Both the position numbers and the translations under genes were made by a program. A model generated the notes under the pieces. It saw nothing but the letters and a program-made list of their open reading frames with translations. It ran no database searches and was not told the DNA's origin. Below, piece after piece: positions 54,473 to 64,000 of a stretch of 64,000 bases of DNA; positions within the stretch are counted from its first letter, which is position 1; each line of letters opens with the position of its first letter. The stretch comes from Hydractinia symbiolongicarpus (lineage: Eukaryota; Cnidaria; Hydrozoa; Anthoathecata; Hydractiniidae), in assembly GCF_029227915.1 (NCBI RefSeq), contig NC_079888.1, positions 16,656,001 through 16,720,000 on the forward strand, written 5' to 3'.

Positions 54473-54837
54473 AAACTATATGGATGCTTTTGGTGGAGTT
54501 TTCTGGACATAACGTGCAGATATGCCTTAGAAGAGAAATAAGACAAGGGATTGGATGAAATTTCAGGGGTATGGTCCTCCAGGTCAAAGGAAATAAACAG
54601 GACTGAATTGGCTATGGACTGGGGAACCTCTAAGCATAAATTGCACAAAGTTATGAACCTTTTATACAGGAAACTCCAAAATTCCTATATATCGAATAAC
54701 ACAGCAACAGGTAAGTTACTTTAAACCGTTAAATTTGATCGTGACAAAAGCTTAGCGAGTTCATTGTTAACTTGTGAGTGCTTGCATAAAATGTTAATAA
54801 TGATGCGGATGGAGAATATACCAAAGGTTACTAAACA

Positions 54838-54909
54838 GGCGCAGTGGCCAAGTGGTAAGGCGTCGGTCTCGTAAACCGAAAATCACGAGTTCGAACCTCG
54901 TCGGCGCCT
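54838..54909 (+). pseudogene. tRNA-Thr(CGU), acceptor mismatch at 6-67
   Basis: 3' acceptor CGGCGCC gives one A-G clash; other arms intact, variable AAATC. D flank (GCGTATATTTCC). Confidence 0.62.
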
Positions 54910-55275
54910 AAATTATGTGGACGAGTTTTGCGTATATTTCCTGACAAAGTGTGCAGATATGCCTTAGAAGAGAAATAAGACAAGGGATTGGATGGAAATT
55001 CAGGGGTATGGTCCTCCAAGTCAAAGGAAGTAAACAGGACTGAATCGTCAATGGGGTTGAGAAGATTTAGGCATAAAATGCACAAAGTTATAAAACGTTT
55101 TACACAACAAATCCCGAAATTCATGTAGATCAAAAAATACAGCAACGTGTAAGTTACTTTGCGCCATTAAATTTGAACGTAAAGTAGGGTTAGCGAGTTC
55201 AATATTAACTTCTGAGTACTTGCATAAAAAGATAAAAATGATGCGAATGGAAAATATACCAAAGGATGCAAAACA

Positions 55276-55347
55276 GGCGCAGTGGCCAAGTGGTAAGGCG
55301 TCGGTCTCGTAAACCGAAAATCATGAGTTCGAACCTCGTCGGCGCCT
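55276..55347 (+). pseudogene. tRNA-Thr(CGU), acceptor mismatch at 6-67
   Basis: As 54838-54909 with T stem ATGAG/CTCGT (wobble). D flank. Confidence 0.62.
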
Positions 55348-55712
55348 AAATTATGTGGACCAGTTTTGCGTATATTTCCTGACAAAGTGTGCAGATATGC
55401 CTTAGAAGAGAAATAAGACAAGGGATTGGATGGAAATTCAGAGGTATGGTCCTCCAAGTCAAAGGAAGTAAACAGGACTGAATCGGCAATGGTTTTGAGA
55501 AGATTTGAGCATAAAATGCACAAAGATATAAAACGTTTTATACAAGAAAGCCAAAAATTCCTGTAGATCACAAAACACAGCAACGTGTAAGATACTTTGC
55601 GCCATTAAACTTGAACGTAAAGTAGGGTTAGCGAGTTCACTATTAACTTTTGAGTACTTGCATAGAAAGTTAAAAATGCTGCGAATGGGAATATACCAAA
55701 GGATGCAAAACA

Positions 55713-55784
55713 GGCGCAGTGGCCAAGTGGTAAGGCGTCGGTCTCGTAAACCGAAGATCACGAGTTCGATCCTCGTCTGTGCCT
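55713..55784 (+). tRNA. tRNA-Thr(CGU), intact
   Basis: Same sequence as 42142-42213. G flank. Confidence 0.85.
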
Positions 55785-56150
55785 AAGATATATGGGGGCG
55801 TTTGCCGGAGTTTTCCAGACATAACGTGCGGATATGACTTAGAAGCGAAAGAAGTGAAGAAATTGGATGAAACACAAGGGGTATGGTCCTCCAAGTCAAA
55901 GGCAATGAACAGAACTGAATCGGCAATGGGGTTGAGAAAATTTAGGCATAAAATGCACAAAGTTATAAAACGTTTTACACAACAAATCCCGAAATTCATG
56001 TAGATCAAAAAATACAGCAACGTGTAAGATTCTTTACGCCATTAAATTTGAACGTAAAGTAGGGTTAGCGAGTTCACTATTAACTTCTGAGTACTTGCAT
56101 AAAAAGTTAAAAATGATGGGGATCGAAAATATACCAAAGGATGCAAAACA

Positions 56151-56222
56151 GGCGCAGTGGCCAAGTGGTAAGGCGTCGGTCTCGTAAACCGAAAATCACG
56201 AGTTCGAACCTCGTCGGCGCCT
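56151..56222 (+). pseudogene. tRNA-Thr(CGU), acceptor mismatch at 6-67
   Basis: Same as 54838-54909. D flank. Confidence 0.62.
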
Positions 56223-56588
56223 AAATTATGTGGACGAGTTTTGCGTATATTTCCTGACAAAGTGTGCAGATATGCCTTAGAAGAGAAATAAGACAAAGGA
56301 TTGGATGGAAATTCAGGGGTATGGTCCTCCAAGTCAAAGGAAGTAAACAGGACTGAATCGGCAATGGTTTTGAGAAGATTTGAGCATAAAATGCACAAGG
56401 TTATAAAACGTTTTATACAAGAAAGCCCAAAATTCCTGCAGATCACAAAACACAGCAACGTGTAAGATACTTTGCACCATTAAATTTGAACGTAAAGTAG
56501 GGTTAGCGGGTTCACTATTAACTTTTGAGTACTTGCATAAAAAGTTATAAATGCTGCGAATGGAAAATATACCAAAGGATGCAAAACA

Positions 56589-56660
56589 GGCGCAATGGCC
56601 AAGTGGTAAGGCGTCGGTCTCGTAAACCGAAGATCACGAGTTCGATCCTCGTCTGTGCCT
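56589..56660 (+). pseudogene. tRNA-Thr(CGU), acceptor mismatch at 7-66
   Basis: Same as 53525-53596. G flank. Confidence 0.6.
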
Positions 56661-57026
56661 AAGATATATGGGGGCGTTTGCCGGAGTTTTCCAGACATAA
56701 CGTGCGGATATGACTTAGAAGCGAAAGAAGTGAAGAAATTGGAAGAAACACAAGGGGTATGGTCCTCCAAGTCAAAGGCAATAAACAGGACTGAATCGGC
56801 AATGGGGTTGAGAAGATTTAGGCATAAAATGCACAAAGTTATAAAACGTTTTACACAACAAATCCCGCAATTCATGTAGATCAAAAAATACAGCAACGTG
56901 TAAGTTACTTTGCGCCATTAAATTTGAACGTAAAGTAGGGTTAGCGAGTTCAATATTAACTTCTGAGTACTTGCATAAAAAGATAAAAATGATGCGGATG
57001 GAAAATATACCAAAGGATGCAAAACA

Positions 57027-57098
57027 GGCGCAGTGGCCAAGTGGTAAGGCGTCGGTCTCGTAAACCGAAAATCACGAGTTCGAACCTCGTCGGCGCCT
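57027..57098 (+). pseudogene. tRNA-Thr(CGU), acceptor mismatch at 6-67
   Basis: Same as 54838-54909. D flank. Confidence 0.62.
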
Positions 57099-57464
57099 AA
57101 ATTATGTGGACCAGTTTTGCGTATATTTCCTGACAAAGTGTGCAGATATGCCTTAGAAGAGAAATAAGACAAGGGATTGGATGGAAATTCAGGGGTATGG
57201 TCCTCCAAGTCAAAGGAAGTAAACAGGACTGAATCGGCAATGGTTTTGAGAAGATTTGAGCATAAAATGCATAAAGATATAAAACGTTTTATACAAGAAA
57301 GCCCAAAATTCCTGTAGATCACAAAACACAGCAACGTGTAAGATACTTTGCGCCATTAAATTTGAACGTAAAGTAGGGTTAGCGAGTTCACTATTAACTT
57401 TTGAGTACTTGCATAAAAAGTTAAAAATGCTGCGAATGGAAAATATACCAAAGGATGCAAAACA

Positions 57465-57536
57465 GGCGCAGTGGCCAAGTGGTAAGGGGTCGGTCTCGTA
57501 AACCGAAGATCACGAGTTCGATCCTCGTCTGTGCCT
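57465..57536 (+). pseudogene. tRNA-Thr(CGU), D-stem mismatch
   Basis: D stem GCC/GGG has one clash; otherwise as 42142. G flank (AAGGTATATGG). Confidence 0.62.
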
Positions 57537-57902
57537 AAGGTATATGGGGGCGTTTGCCGGAGTTTTCCAGATATAACGTGCGGATATGACTTAGAAGCGA
57601 AAGAAGTGAAGAAATTGGATGAAACACAAGGGGTATGGTCCTCCAAGTCAAAGGCAATAAACAGGACTGAATCGGCAATGGGGTTGAGAAGATTTAGGCA
57701 TAAAATGCACAAAGTTATAAAACGTTTTACACAACAAATCCCGAAATTCATGTAGATCAAAAAATACAGCAACGTGTAAGATACTTTGCGCCATTAAATT
57801 TGAACGTAAAGTAGGGTTAGCGAGTTCACTATTAACTTCTGAGTACTTGCATTAAAAGTTAAAAATGACTAGGACGGAAAAGGTACCGAAGGATGAAAAA
57901 CA

Positions 57903-57974
57903 GGCGCAGTGGCCAGGAGGTAAGGCGTCGGTATCGTAAACCGAAGATCACGAGTTCGAACCTCGTCTGTGCCT
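57903..57974 (+). tRNA. tRNA-Thr(CGU), foldable, box A variant
   Basis: Same as 53963-54034. Confidence 0.68.
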
Positions 57975-58340
57975 AAATTATGTGGACGACTTTTGCGGAG
58001 ATTTCCTGACAAAGTGTGCAGATATGCCTTAGAAGAGAAATAAGACAAGGGATTGGATGAAGTTTCAGGGGCATGGTCCTCCAAATCAAAGGAAGTAAAC
58101 AGGACTGAATCGACAATGGGGTTTAGAAGATTTAGGCATAAAACGTACAAAGTTATAAAACGTTTTATACTAGAAAGCCCGAAATTCCTGTAGATCAAAA
58201 AACACAGCAACTTGTAAGATACTTTGCACTATTAAGTTTGAACGCAAAGTAGGCTTAGCGAGTTCACTATTCTCTTTTGAGTGCTTGCATAAAAAGTTAA
58301 AAATGACTAGGATGAAAAATATACCAAAGGATGCAAAACA

Positions 58341-58412
58341 GGTGCAGTGGCCAAGTGGTAAGGCGTCTGTCTCGCAAACCGAAGATCAAGACTTCGAACC
58401 TCGTCTGTGCCT
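58341..58412 (+). pseudogene. tRNA-like, anticodon CGC, T arm broken
   Basis: Same as 54401-54472. Confidence 0.73.
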
Positions 58413-58777
58413 AAACTATATGGATGCTTTTGGTGGAGTTTTCTGGACATAACGTGCAGATATGCCTTAGAAGAGAAATAAGACAAGGGATTGGATGAAA
58501 TTTCAGGGGTATGGTCCTCCAGGTCAAAGGAAATAAACAGGACTGAATTGGCTATGGACTGGGGAACCTCTAAGCATAAATTGCACAAAGTTATGAACCT
58601 TTTATACAGGAAACTCCAAAATTCCTATATATCGAATAACACAGCAACAGGTAAGTTACTTTAAACCGTTAAATTTGATCGTGACAAAAGCTTAGCGAGT
58701 TCATTGTTAACTTGTGAGTGCTTGCATAAAATGTTAATAATGATGCGGATGGAGAATATACCAAAGGTTACTAAACA

Positions 58778-58849
58778 GGCGCAGTGGCCAAGTGGTAAGG
58801 CGTCGGTCTCGTAAACCGAAAATCACGAGTTCGAACCTCGTCGGCGCCT
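58778..58849 (+). pseudogene. tRNA-Thr(CGU), acceptor mismatch at 6-67
   Basis: Same as 54838-54909. Confidence 0.62.
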
Positions 58850-59215
58850 AAATTATGTGGACGAGTTTTGCGTATATTTCCTGACAAAGTGTGCAGATAT
58901 GCCTTAGAAGAGAAATAAGACAAGGGATTGGATGGAAATTCAGGGGTATGGTCCTCCAAGTCAAAGGAAGTAAACAGGACTGAATCGTCAATGGGGTTGA
59001 GAAGATTTAGGCATAAAATGCACAAAGTTATAAAACGTTTTACACAACAAATCCCGAAATTCATGTAGATCAAAAAATACAGCAACGTGTAAGTTACTTT
59101 GCGCCATTAAATTTGAACGTAAAGTAGGGTTAGTGAGTTCAATATTAACTTCTGAGTACTTGCATAAAAAGATAAAAATGATGCGGATGGAAAATATACC
59201 AAAGGATGCAAAACA

Positions 59216-59287
59216 GGCGCAGTGGCCAAGTGGTAAGGCGTCGGTCTCGTAAACCGAAAATCATGAGTTCGAACCTCGTCGGCGCCT
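59216..59287 (+). pseudogene. tRNA-Thr(CGU), acceptor mismatch at 6-67
   Basis: Same as 55276-55347. Confidence 0.62.
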
Positions 59288-59652
59288 AAATTATGTGGAC
59301 CAGTTTTGCGTATATTTCCTGACAAAGTGTGCAGATATGCCTTAGAAGAGAAATAAGACAAGGGATTGGATGGAAATTCAGGGGTATGGTCCTCCAAGTC
59401 AAAGGAAGTAAACAGGACTGAATCGGCAATGGTTTTGAGAAGATTTGAGCATAAAATGCACAAAGATATAAAACGTTTTATACAAGAAAGCCAAAAATTC
59501 CTGTAGATCACAAAACACAGCAACGTGTAAGATACTTTGCGCCATTAAACTTGAACGTAAAGTAGGGTTAGCGAGTTCACTATTAACTTTTGAGTACTTG
59601 CATAGAAAGTTAAAAATGCTGCGAATGGGAATATACCAAAGGATGCAAAACA

Positions 59653-59724
59653 GGCGCAGTGGCCAAGTGGTAAGGCGTCGGTCTCGTAAACCGAAGATCA
59701 CGAGTTCGATCCTCGTCTGTGCCT
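59653..59724 (+). tRNA. tRNA-Thr(CGU), intact
   Basis: Same sequence as 42142-42213. G flank. Confidence 0.85.
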
Positions 59725-60090
59725 AAGATATATGGGGGCGTTTGCCGGAGTTTTCCAGACATAACGTGCGGATATGACTTAGAAGCGAAAGAAGTGAAGA
59801 AATTGGATGAAACACAAGGGGTATGGTCCTCCAAGTCAAAGGCAATGAACAGAACTGAATCGGCAATGGGGTTGAGAAAATTTAGGCATAAAATGCACAA
59901 AGTTATAAAACGTTTTACACAACAAATCCCGAAATTCATGTAGATCAAAAAATACAGCAACGTGTAAGATTCTTTACGCCATTAAATTTGAACGTAAAGT
60001 AGGGTTAGCGAGTTCACTATTAACTTCTGAGTACTTGCATAAAAAGTTAAAAATGATGGGGATCGAAAATATACCAAAGGATGCAAAACA

Positions 60091-60162
60091 GGCGCAGTGG
60101 CCAAGTGGTAAGGCGTCGGTCTCGTAAACCGAAAATCACGAGTTCGAACCTCGTCGGCGCCT
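60091..60162 (+). pseudogene. tRNA-Thr(CGU), acceptor mismatch at 6-67
   Basis: Same as 56151-56222. Confidence 0.62.
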
Positions 60163-60528
60163 AAATTATGTGGACGAGTTTTGCGTATATTTCCTGACAA
60201 AGTGTGCAGATATGCCTTAGAAGAGAAATAAGACAAGGGATTGGATGGAAATTCAGGGGTATGGTCCTCCAAGTCAAAGGAAGTAAACAGGACTGAATCG
60301 GCAATGGGGTTGAGAAGATTTAGGCATAAAATGCACAAAGTTATAAAACGTTTTACACAACAAATCCCGAAATTCATGTAGATCAAAAAATACAGCAACG
60401 TGTAAGTTACTTTGCGCCATTAAATTTGAACGTAAAGTAGGGTTAGCGAGTTCAATATTAACTTCTGAGTACTTGCATAAAAAGATAAAAATGACTAGGA
60501 TGGAAAAGGTACCAAAGGATGAAAAACA

Positions 60529-60600
60529 GGCGCAGTGGCCAAGAGGTAAGGCGTCGGTATCGTAAACCGAAGATCACGAGTTTGAACCTCGTCTGTGCCT
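60529..60600 (+). pseudogene. tRNA-Thr(CGU)-like, C56 lost
   Basis: Stems pair, but T loop TTTGAAC loses C56; D loop AAGAGGTAA; loop ATCGTAA. D flank. Confidence 0.65.
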
Positions 60601-60966
60601 AAATTATGTGGACGACTTTTGCGGAGATTTCCTGACAAAGTGTGCAGATATGCCTTAGAAGAGAAATAAGACAAGGGATTGGATGAAGTTTCAGGGGCAT
60701 GGTCCTCCAAGTCAAAGGAAGTAAACAGGACTGAATCGACAATGGGGTTTAGAAGATTTAGGCATAAAACGTACAAAGTTATACAACGTTTTATACTAGA
60801 AAGCCCGAAATTCCTGTAGATCACAAAACACAGCAACTTGTAAGATACTTTGCACTATTAAGTTTGAACGTAAAGTAGGCTTAGCGAGTTCACTATTCTC
60901 TTTTGAGTGCTTGCATAAAAAGTTAAAAATGACTAGGATGGAAAATATACCAAAGGATGCAAAACA

Positions 60967-61038
60967 GGTGCAGTGGCCTAGTGGTAAGGCGTCGGTCTCC
61001 TAAACCGAAGATCACCAATTCGATCCTCCTCCGTGCCT
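60967..61038 (+). pseudogene. tRNA-like, anticodon CCU, decayed
   Basis: Loop CTCCTAA, box A TGGCCTAGTGG, T stem ACCAA/CTCCT broken. G flank. This CCU form arose independently of the TTCCTAA class. Confidence 0.73.
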
Positions 61039-61404
61039 CAGATATATGGGGGCGTTTGCCGGCCTTTTCCAGACATAACATGCAGATATGACTAAGAAGC
61101 GAAAGAAGTGAAGAAATTGGATGAAACACCAGGGGCATGGTCCTCCAAGTCAAAGGAAAAAAGCAGGACTGAATCGGCAATGGGGTTGAGAAGATTTAGG
61201 CATAAAATGCACAAAGTTATAAAAGGTTTTACACAACAAATCCCGAAATTCATGTAGATCAAAAAATACAGCAACGTGTAAGATACTTTGCGCCATTAAA
61301 TTTGAACGTAAAGTAGGGTTAGCGAGTTCACTATTAACTTCTGAGTACTTGCATAAAAAGTTAAAAATGACTAGGATGGAAAAGGTACCAAAGGATGAAA
61401 AACA

Positions 61405-61476
61405 GGCGCAGTGGCCAAGAGGTAAGGTGTCGGTATCGTAAACCGAAGATCACGAGTTCGAACCTCGTCTGTGCCT
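61405..61476 (+). tRNA. tRNA-Thr(CGU), foldable with D-stem wobble
   Basis: D stem GCC/GGT pairs with one wobble, D loop AAGAGGTAA, loop ATCGTAA; acceptor GGCGCAG/CTGTGCC and T arm intact. D flank. Confidence 0.7.
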
Positions 61477-61842
61477 AAATTATGTGGACGACTTTTGCGG
61501 AGATTTCCTGACAAAGTGTGCAGATATGCCTTAGAAGAGAAATAAGACAAGGGATTGGATGAAGTTTCAGGGGCATGGTCCTCCAAGTCAAAGGAAGTAA
61601 ACAGGACTGAATCGACAATGGGGTTTAGAAGATTAAGGCATAAAACGCACAAAGTTATAAAACGTTTTATACAAGAAAGCCCGAAATTCCTGTAGATCAA
61701 AAAACACAGCAACTTGTAAGATACTTTGCACTATTAAGTTTGAACGTAAAGTAGGCTTAGCAAGTGCACTATTAACTTTTGAGTACTTGCATAAAAAGTT
61801 AAAAATGCTGTGAATGTAAAGCATACCAAAGGTTACTAAAAA

Positions 61843-61914
61843 TGCGCAGTGGCCAAGTGGTAAGGCTTCGGTTTCGTAAACCGAAGATCAAGACTTCGAA
61901 ACTTGTCTGTGCCT
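61843..61914 (+). pseudogene. tRNA-Thr(CGU)-like, T arm broken, chimeric monomer
   Basis: Acceptor TGCGCAG, loop TTCGTAA, C53 and T loop TTCGAAA as in A-type copies, but followed by a G-type flank. Confidence 0.73.
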
Positions 61915-62280
61915 AAGATATATGGGGGCGTTTGCCGGAGTTTTCCAGACATAACATGCAGATATGACTTAGAAGCGAAAGAAGTGAAGAAATTGGATGA
62001 AACACCAGGGGTATGGTCCTCCAAGTCAAAGGAAATAAGCAGGACTGAATCGGCAATGGGGTTAAGAAGATTTAGGCATAAAATGCACAAAGTTATAAAA
62101 GGTTTTACACAACAAATCCCGAAATTCATGTAGATCAAAAAATACAACAACGTGTAAGATACTTTGCGCCATTAAATTTGAACGTAAAGTAGGGTTAGCG
62201 AGTTCACTATTAACTTCTGAGTACTTGCATAAAAAGTTAAAAATGACTAGGATGGAAAAGGTACCAAAGGATGAAAAACA

Positions 62281-62352
62281 GGCGCAGTGGCCAAGAGGTA
62301 AGGTGTCGGTATCGTAAACCGAAGATCACGAGTTCGAACCTCGTCTGTGCCT
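62281..62352 (+). tRNA. tRNA-Thr(CGU), foldable with D-stem wobble
   Basis: Same as 61405-61476. Confidence 0.7.
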
Positions 62353-62718
62353 AAATTATGTGGACGACTTTTGCGGAGATTTCCTGACAAAGTGTGCAGA
62401 TATGCCTTAGAAGAGAAATAAGACAAGGGATTGGATGAAGTTTCAGGGGCATGGTCCTCCAAGTCAAAGGAAGTAAACAGGACTGAATCGACAATGGGGT
62501 TTAGAAGATTTAGGCATAAAACGCACAAAGTTATAAAACGTTTTATACAAGAAAGCCCGAAATTCCTGTAGATCAAAAAACACAGCAACTTGTAAGATAC
62601 TTTGCACTATTAAGTTTGAACGTAAAGTAGGCTTAGCGAGTTCACTATTCTCTTTTGAGTGCTTGCATAAAAAGTTAAAAATGACTAGGATGGAAAATAT
62701 ACCAAAGGATGCAAAACA

Positions 62719-62789
62719 GGTGCAGTGGCCAAGTGTAAGGCGTATGTCTCGCAAACCGAAGATCAAGACTTCGAACCTCGTCTGTGCCT
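62719..62789 (+). pseudogene. tRNA-like, 71 nt, anticodon CGC
   Basis: One G is missing in the D loop (AAGTGTAAGG); anticodon stem mispaired; loop CTCGCAA; C53. A flank. Confidence 0.75.
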
Positions 62790-63154
62790 AAACTATATGG
62801 ATGCTTTTGGCGGAGTTTTCTGGACATAACGTGCAGATATGCCTTCGAAGATAAATAAGACAAGGGATTGGATGAAATTTCAGGGGGATGGTCCTCCAAG
62901 TCAAAGGAAATAAACAGGACTGAATTGGCTATGGACAGGGGAACCATTAAGCATAAATTGCACAAAGTTATGAACCTTTTATACAGGAAACTCCAAAATT
63001 CCTATATATCGAATAACACAGCAACGGGTAAGTTACTTTACACCGTTAAATTTGATCGTGACAAAAGCTTAGCGAGTTCATTGTTAACTTGTGAGTGCTT
63101 GCATAAAATGTTAATAATGATGCGGATGGAGAATATACCAAAGGTTACTAAACA

Positions 63155-63226
63155 GGCGCAGTGGACAAGTGGTAAGGCATCGGTATCGTAAACCGAAGAT
63201 CATGAGTTCAAACCTCGCCTGTGCCT
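63155..63226 (+). pseudogene. tRNA-Thr(CGU)-like, mildly decayed
   Basis: Box A TGGACAAGTGG breaks one D-stem pair; T stem ATGAG/CTCGC loses 49-65. Loop ATCGTAA. D flank. Confidence 0.68.
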
Positions 63227-63592
63227 AAATTATGTGGACGACTTTTGCGGAGATTTCCTGACAAAGTGTGCAGATATGCTTTAGAAGATAAATAAGACAA
63301 GGAATTGGATGAAATTTCAGGGGCATGGTCCTCCAAGTCAAAGGAAGTAAACAGGACTGAATCGGCAATGGGGTTTAGAAGATTTAAGCATAAAACGCAC
63401 AAAGTTATAAAACGTTTTACACAAGAAAGCCCGAAATTCCTGTAGATCAAAAAACACAGCAACTTGTAAGATACTTTGCACTATTAAGTTTGAACGTAAA
63501 GTAGGCTTAGCGAGTTCACTATTCTCTTTTGAGTGCTTGCATAAAAAGTTAAAAATGACTAGGATGGAAAATATACCAAAGGATGCAAAACA

Positions 63593-63664
63593 GGTGCAGT
63601 GGCCAAGTGGTAAGGCGTCTGTTTCGTAAACTGATGATCAAGACTTCGAACCTCGTCTGTGCCT
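63593..63664 (+). pseudogene. tRNA-Thr(CGU)-like, T arm broken
   Basis: Acceptor GGTGCAG, anticodon stem TCTGT/ACTGA mispaired, loop TTCGTAA, C53. A flank. Confidence 0.73.
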
Positions 63665-64000
63665 AAACTATATGGATGCTTTTGGCGGAGTTTTCTGGAC
63701 ATAACGTGCAGATATGCCTTCGAAGAGAAATAAGACAAGGGATTGGATGAATTTTCAGGGGTATGGTCCTCCAAGTCAAAGGAAATAAACAGGACTGAAT
63801 CGGCAATGGGGTTAAGAAGATTTAAGCATAAAATGCACAAAGTTATAAAATGTTTTATACAAGAAAGCCAAAATTCCTGTAGATCAAAAAACACAGCAAC
63901 GTGTAAGATACTTTGCACTATTAAATATGAACGTAAAGTAGGCTTAGCAAGTGCACTATTAACTTTTGAGTACTTGCATAAAAAGTTAAAAATGCTGTGA
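63665..64000 (+). repeat. Terminal partial monomer
   Basis: Spacer of the last monomer (A flank type), cut by the window end before the next tRNA. It contains nothing beyond the usual spacer. Confidence 0.9.

Larger units (their letters stand above)
53840..56360 (+). repeat. 3940-bp HOR, matched part of copy 1
   Basis: Nearly identical to 57780-60300 at offset 3940 (nine monomers minus 2 bp). tRNAs 53963, 54401, 54838, 55276, 55713 and 56151 pair with 57903, 58341, 58778, 59216, 59653 and 60091. The intervening 56360-57780 is built from monomers like those at 53290-53840 and 55170-55600. Confidence 0.85.
57780..60300 (+). repeat. 3940-bp HOR, matched part of copy 2
   Basis: Partner of 53840-56360. 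Single-base differences are visible, for example GACTAGGACGG at about 57866 against GACTAGGATGG, and GATGAAAAACAGG against GATGCAAAACAGG before the first tRNA. Confidence 0.85.
60486..62700 (+). repeat. 876-bp dimer repeats
   Basis: D-type monomers with the upstream signature ATGACTAGGATGGAAAAGG recur at tRNAs 60529, 61405 and 62281, exactly 876 bp apart. They alternate with more decayed monomers at 60967 and 61843. Confidence 0.82.
1..64000 (+). repeat. tRNA-Thr-derived tandem satellite array, ~438-bp monomer
   Basis: The whole window is head-to-tail copies of one monomer. tRNA start-to-start spacing is 437-439 bp almost everywhere. Exceptions are 426 bp (12-bp spacer deletion), 429 bp, 455, 516 and 581 bp (local rearrangements) and 669 bp (SINE insertion). 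I counted 145 tRNA units. Three flank types follow the tRNA: D (AAATTATGTGGACGAC), G (AAGATATATGGGGGCG/AAGTTATATGGG) and A (AAACTATATGGATG); these labels are used in the tRNA entries. The roughly 366-bp stretches between tRNAs hold only this spacer and no gene. The array enters and leaves the window, so its full size is unknown. Confidence 0.97.

Noticed and set aside
1-64000. CRISPR array
   Set aside because: Repeats are 438 bp with a conserved spacer, not short repeats separated by unique spacers, and there are no cas genes.
1-64000. Bacterial or organellar origin
   Set aside because: No operons, ribosome binding sites or coding genes. The tRNAs lack encoded CCA and carry eukaryotic-type internal promoter boxes and downstream T-runs.
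1-64000. Tandem copies of a tRNA-derived SINE
   Set aside because: Monomers have no poly-A or simple-repeat tail and no target-site duplications, and many keep a fully paired tRNA including the 3' acceptor strand. A tandem tRNA gene unit explains this better, although an ancient SINE origin cannot be excluded.
1-64000. Entamoeba-type tRNA array
   Set aside because: Those arrays have short tandem repeats between tRNAs and highly uniform units. Here spacers lack microsatellites, monomers diverge strongly, and the inserted SINE looks metazoan.

Overview
The window is a single, uninterrupted tandem array with no recognisable protein-coding gene. A monomer of about 438 bp is repeated head to tail on the + strand from the first base to the last. 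Each monomer holds one 72-nt tRNA-Thr(CGU)-like sequence followed by about 366 bp of A+T-rich spacer. I located 145 tRNA copies. About 35 can fold as intact tRNA-Thr(CGU) with good internal Pol III promoter boxes. The rest are decayed to different degrees. No copy encodes the 3' CCA, as expected of eukaryotic nuclear tRNA genes.

The organism is a eukaryote, most likely an animal. The tRNA matches the metazoan tRNA-Thr(CGU) pattern: box A TGGCCAAGTGG, anticodon loop CTCGTAA, discriminator U. The one foreign element, a 230-bp insertion present twice, resembles in reverse orientation a 5'-truncated tRNA-derived SINE of the molluscan/cephalopod kind. A mollusc, possibly a cephalopod, is therefore my best guess, held with moderate to low confidence.

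Layout. 1-6957: old, divergent monomers with irregular junctions. 6958-39283: a higher-order repeat (HOR) region. A ten-monomer unit of about 4370 bp (A1-A6) is repeated, two of its copies carry the SINE, and two seven-monomer segments (B, B') follow A3 and A6. The arrangement A-A-A(SINE)-B repeats with a period of exactly 16,370 bp, so three nested levels exist: 438, 4370 and 16,370 bp. 39284-53300: a younger mosaic of monomer types with the highest density of intact tRNA copies, including a 1314-bp trimer duplication. 53300-60486: a nine-monomer, 3940-bp HOR. 60486-64000: 876-bp dimers and mixed monomers. The array continues beyond both ends of the window.

Monomers fall mainly into three flank types, named here by the sequence just after the tRNA: D (AAATTATGTGGACGAC), G (AAGATATATGGGGGCG or AAGTTATATGGG) and A (AAACTATATGGATG). 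Intact tRNAs sit almost only on D and G monomers. A-type monomers usually carry a pseudo-tRNA in which G53 of the T arm is C. Around canonical copies the spacer supplies a TATA-like box, a CAAAACA start-site context, a conserved inverted repeat and a downstream T-run. An intact monomer therefore looks like a complete Pol III transcription unit. All open reading frames in either strand are by-products of the repeat.
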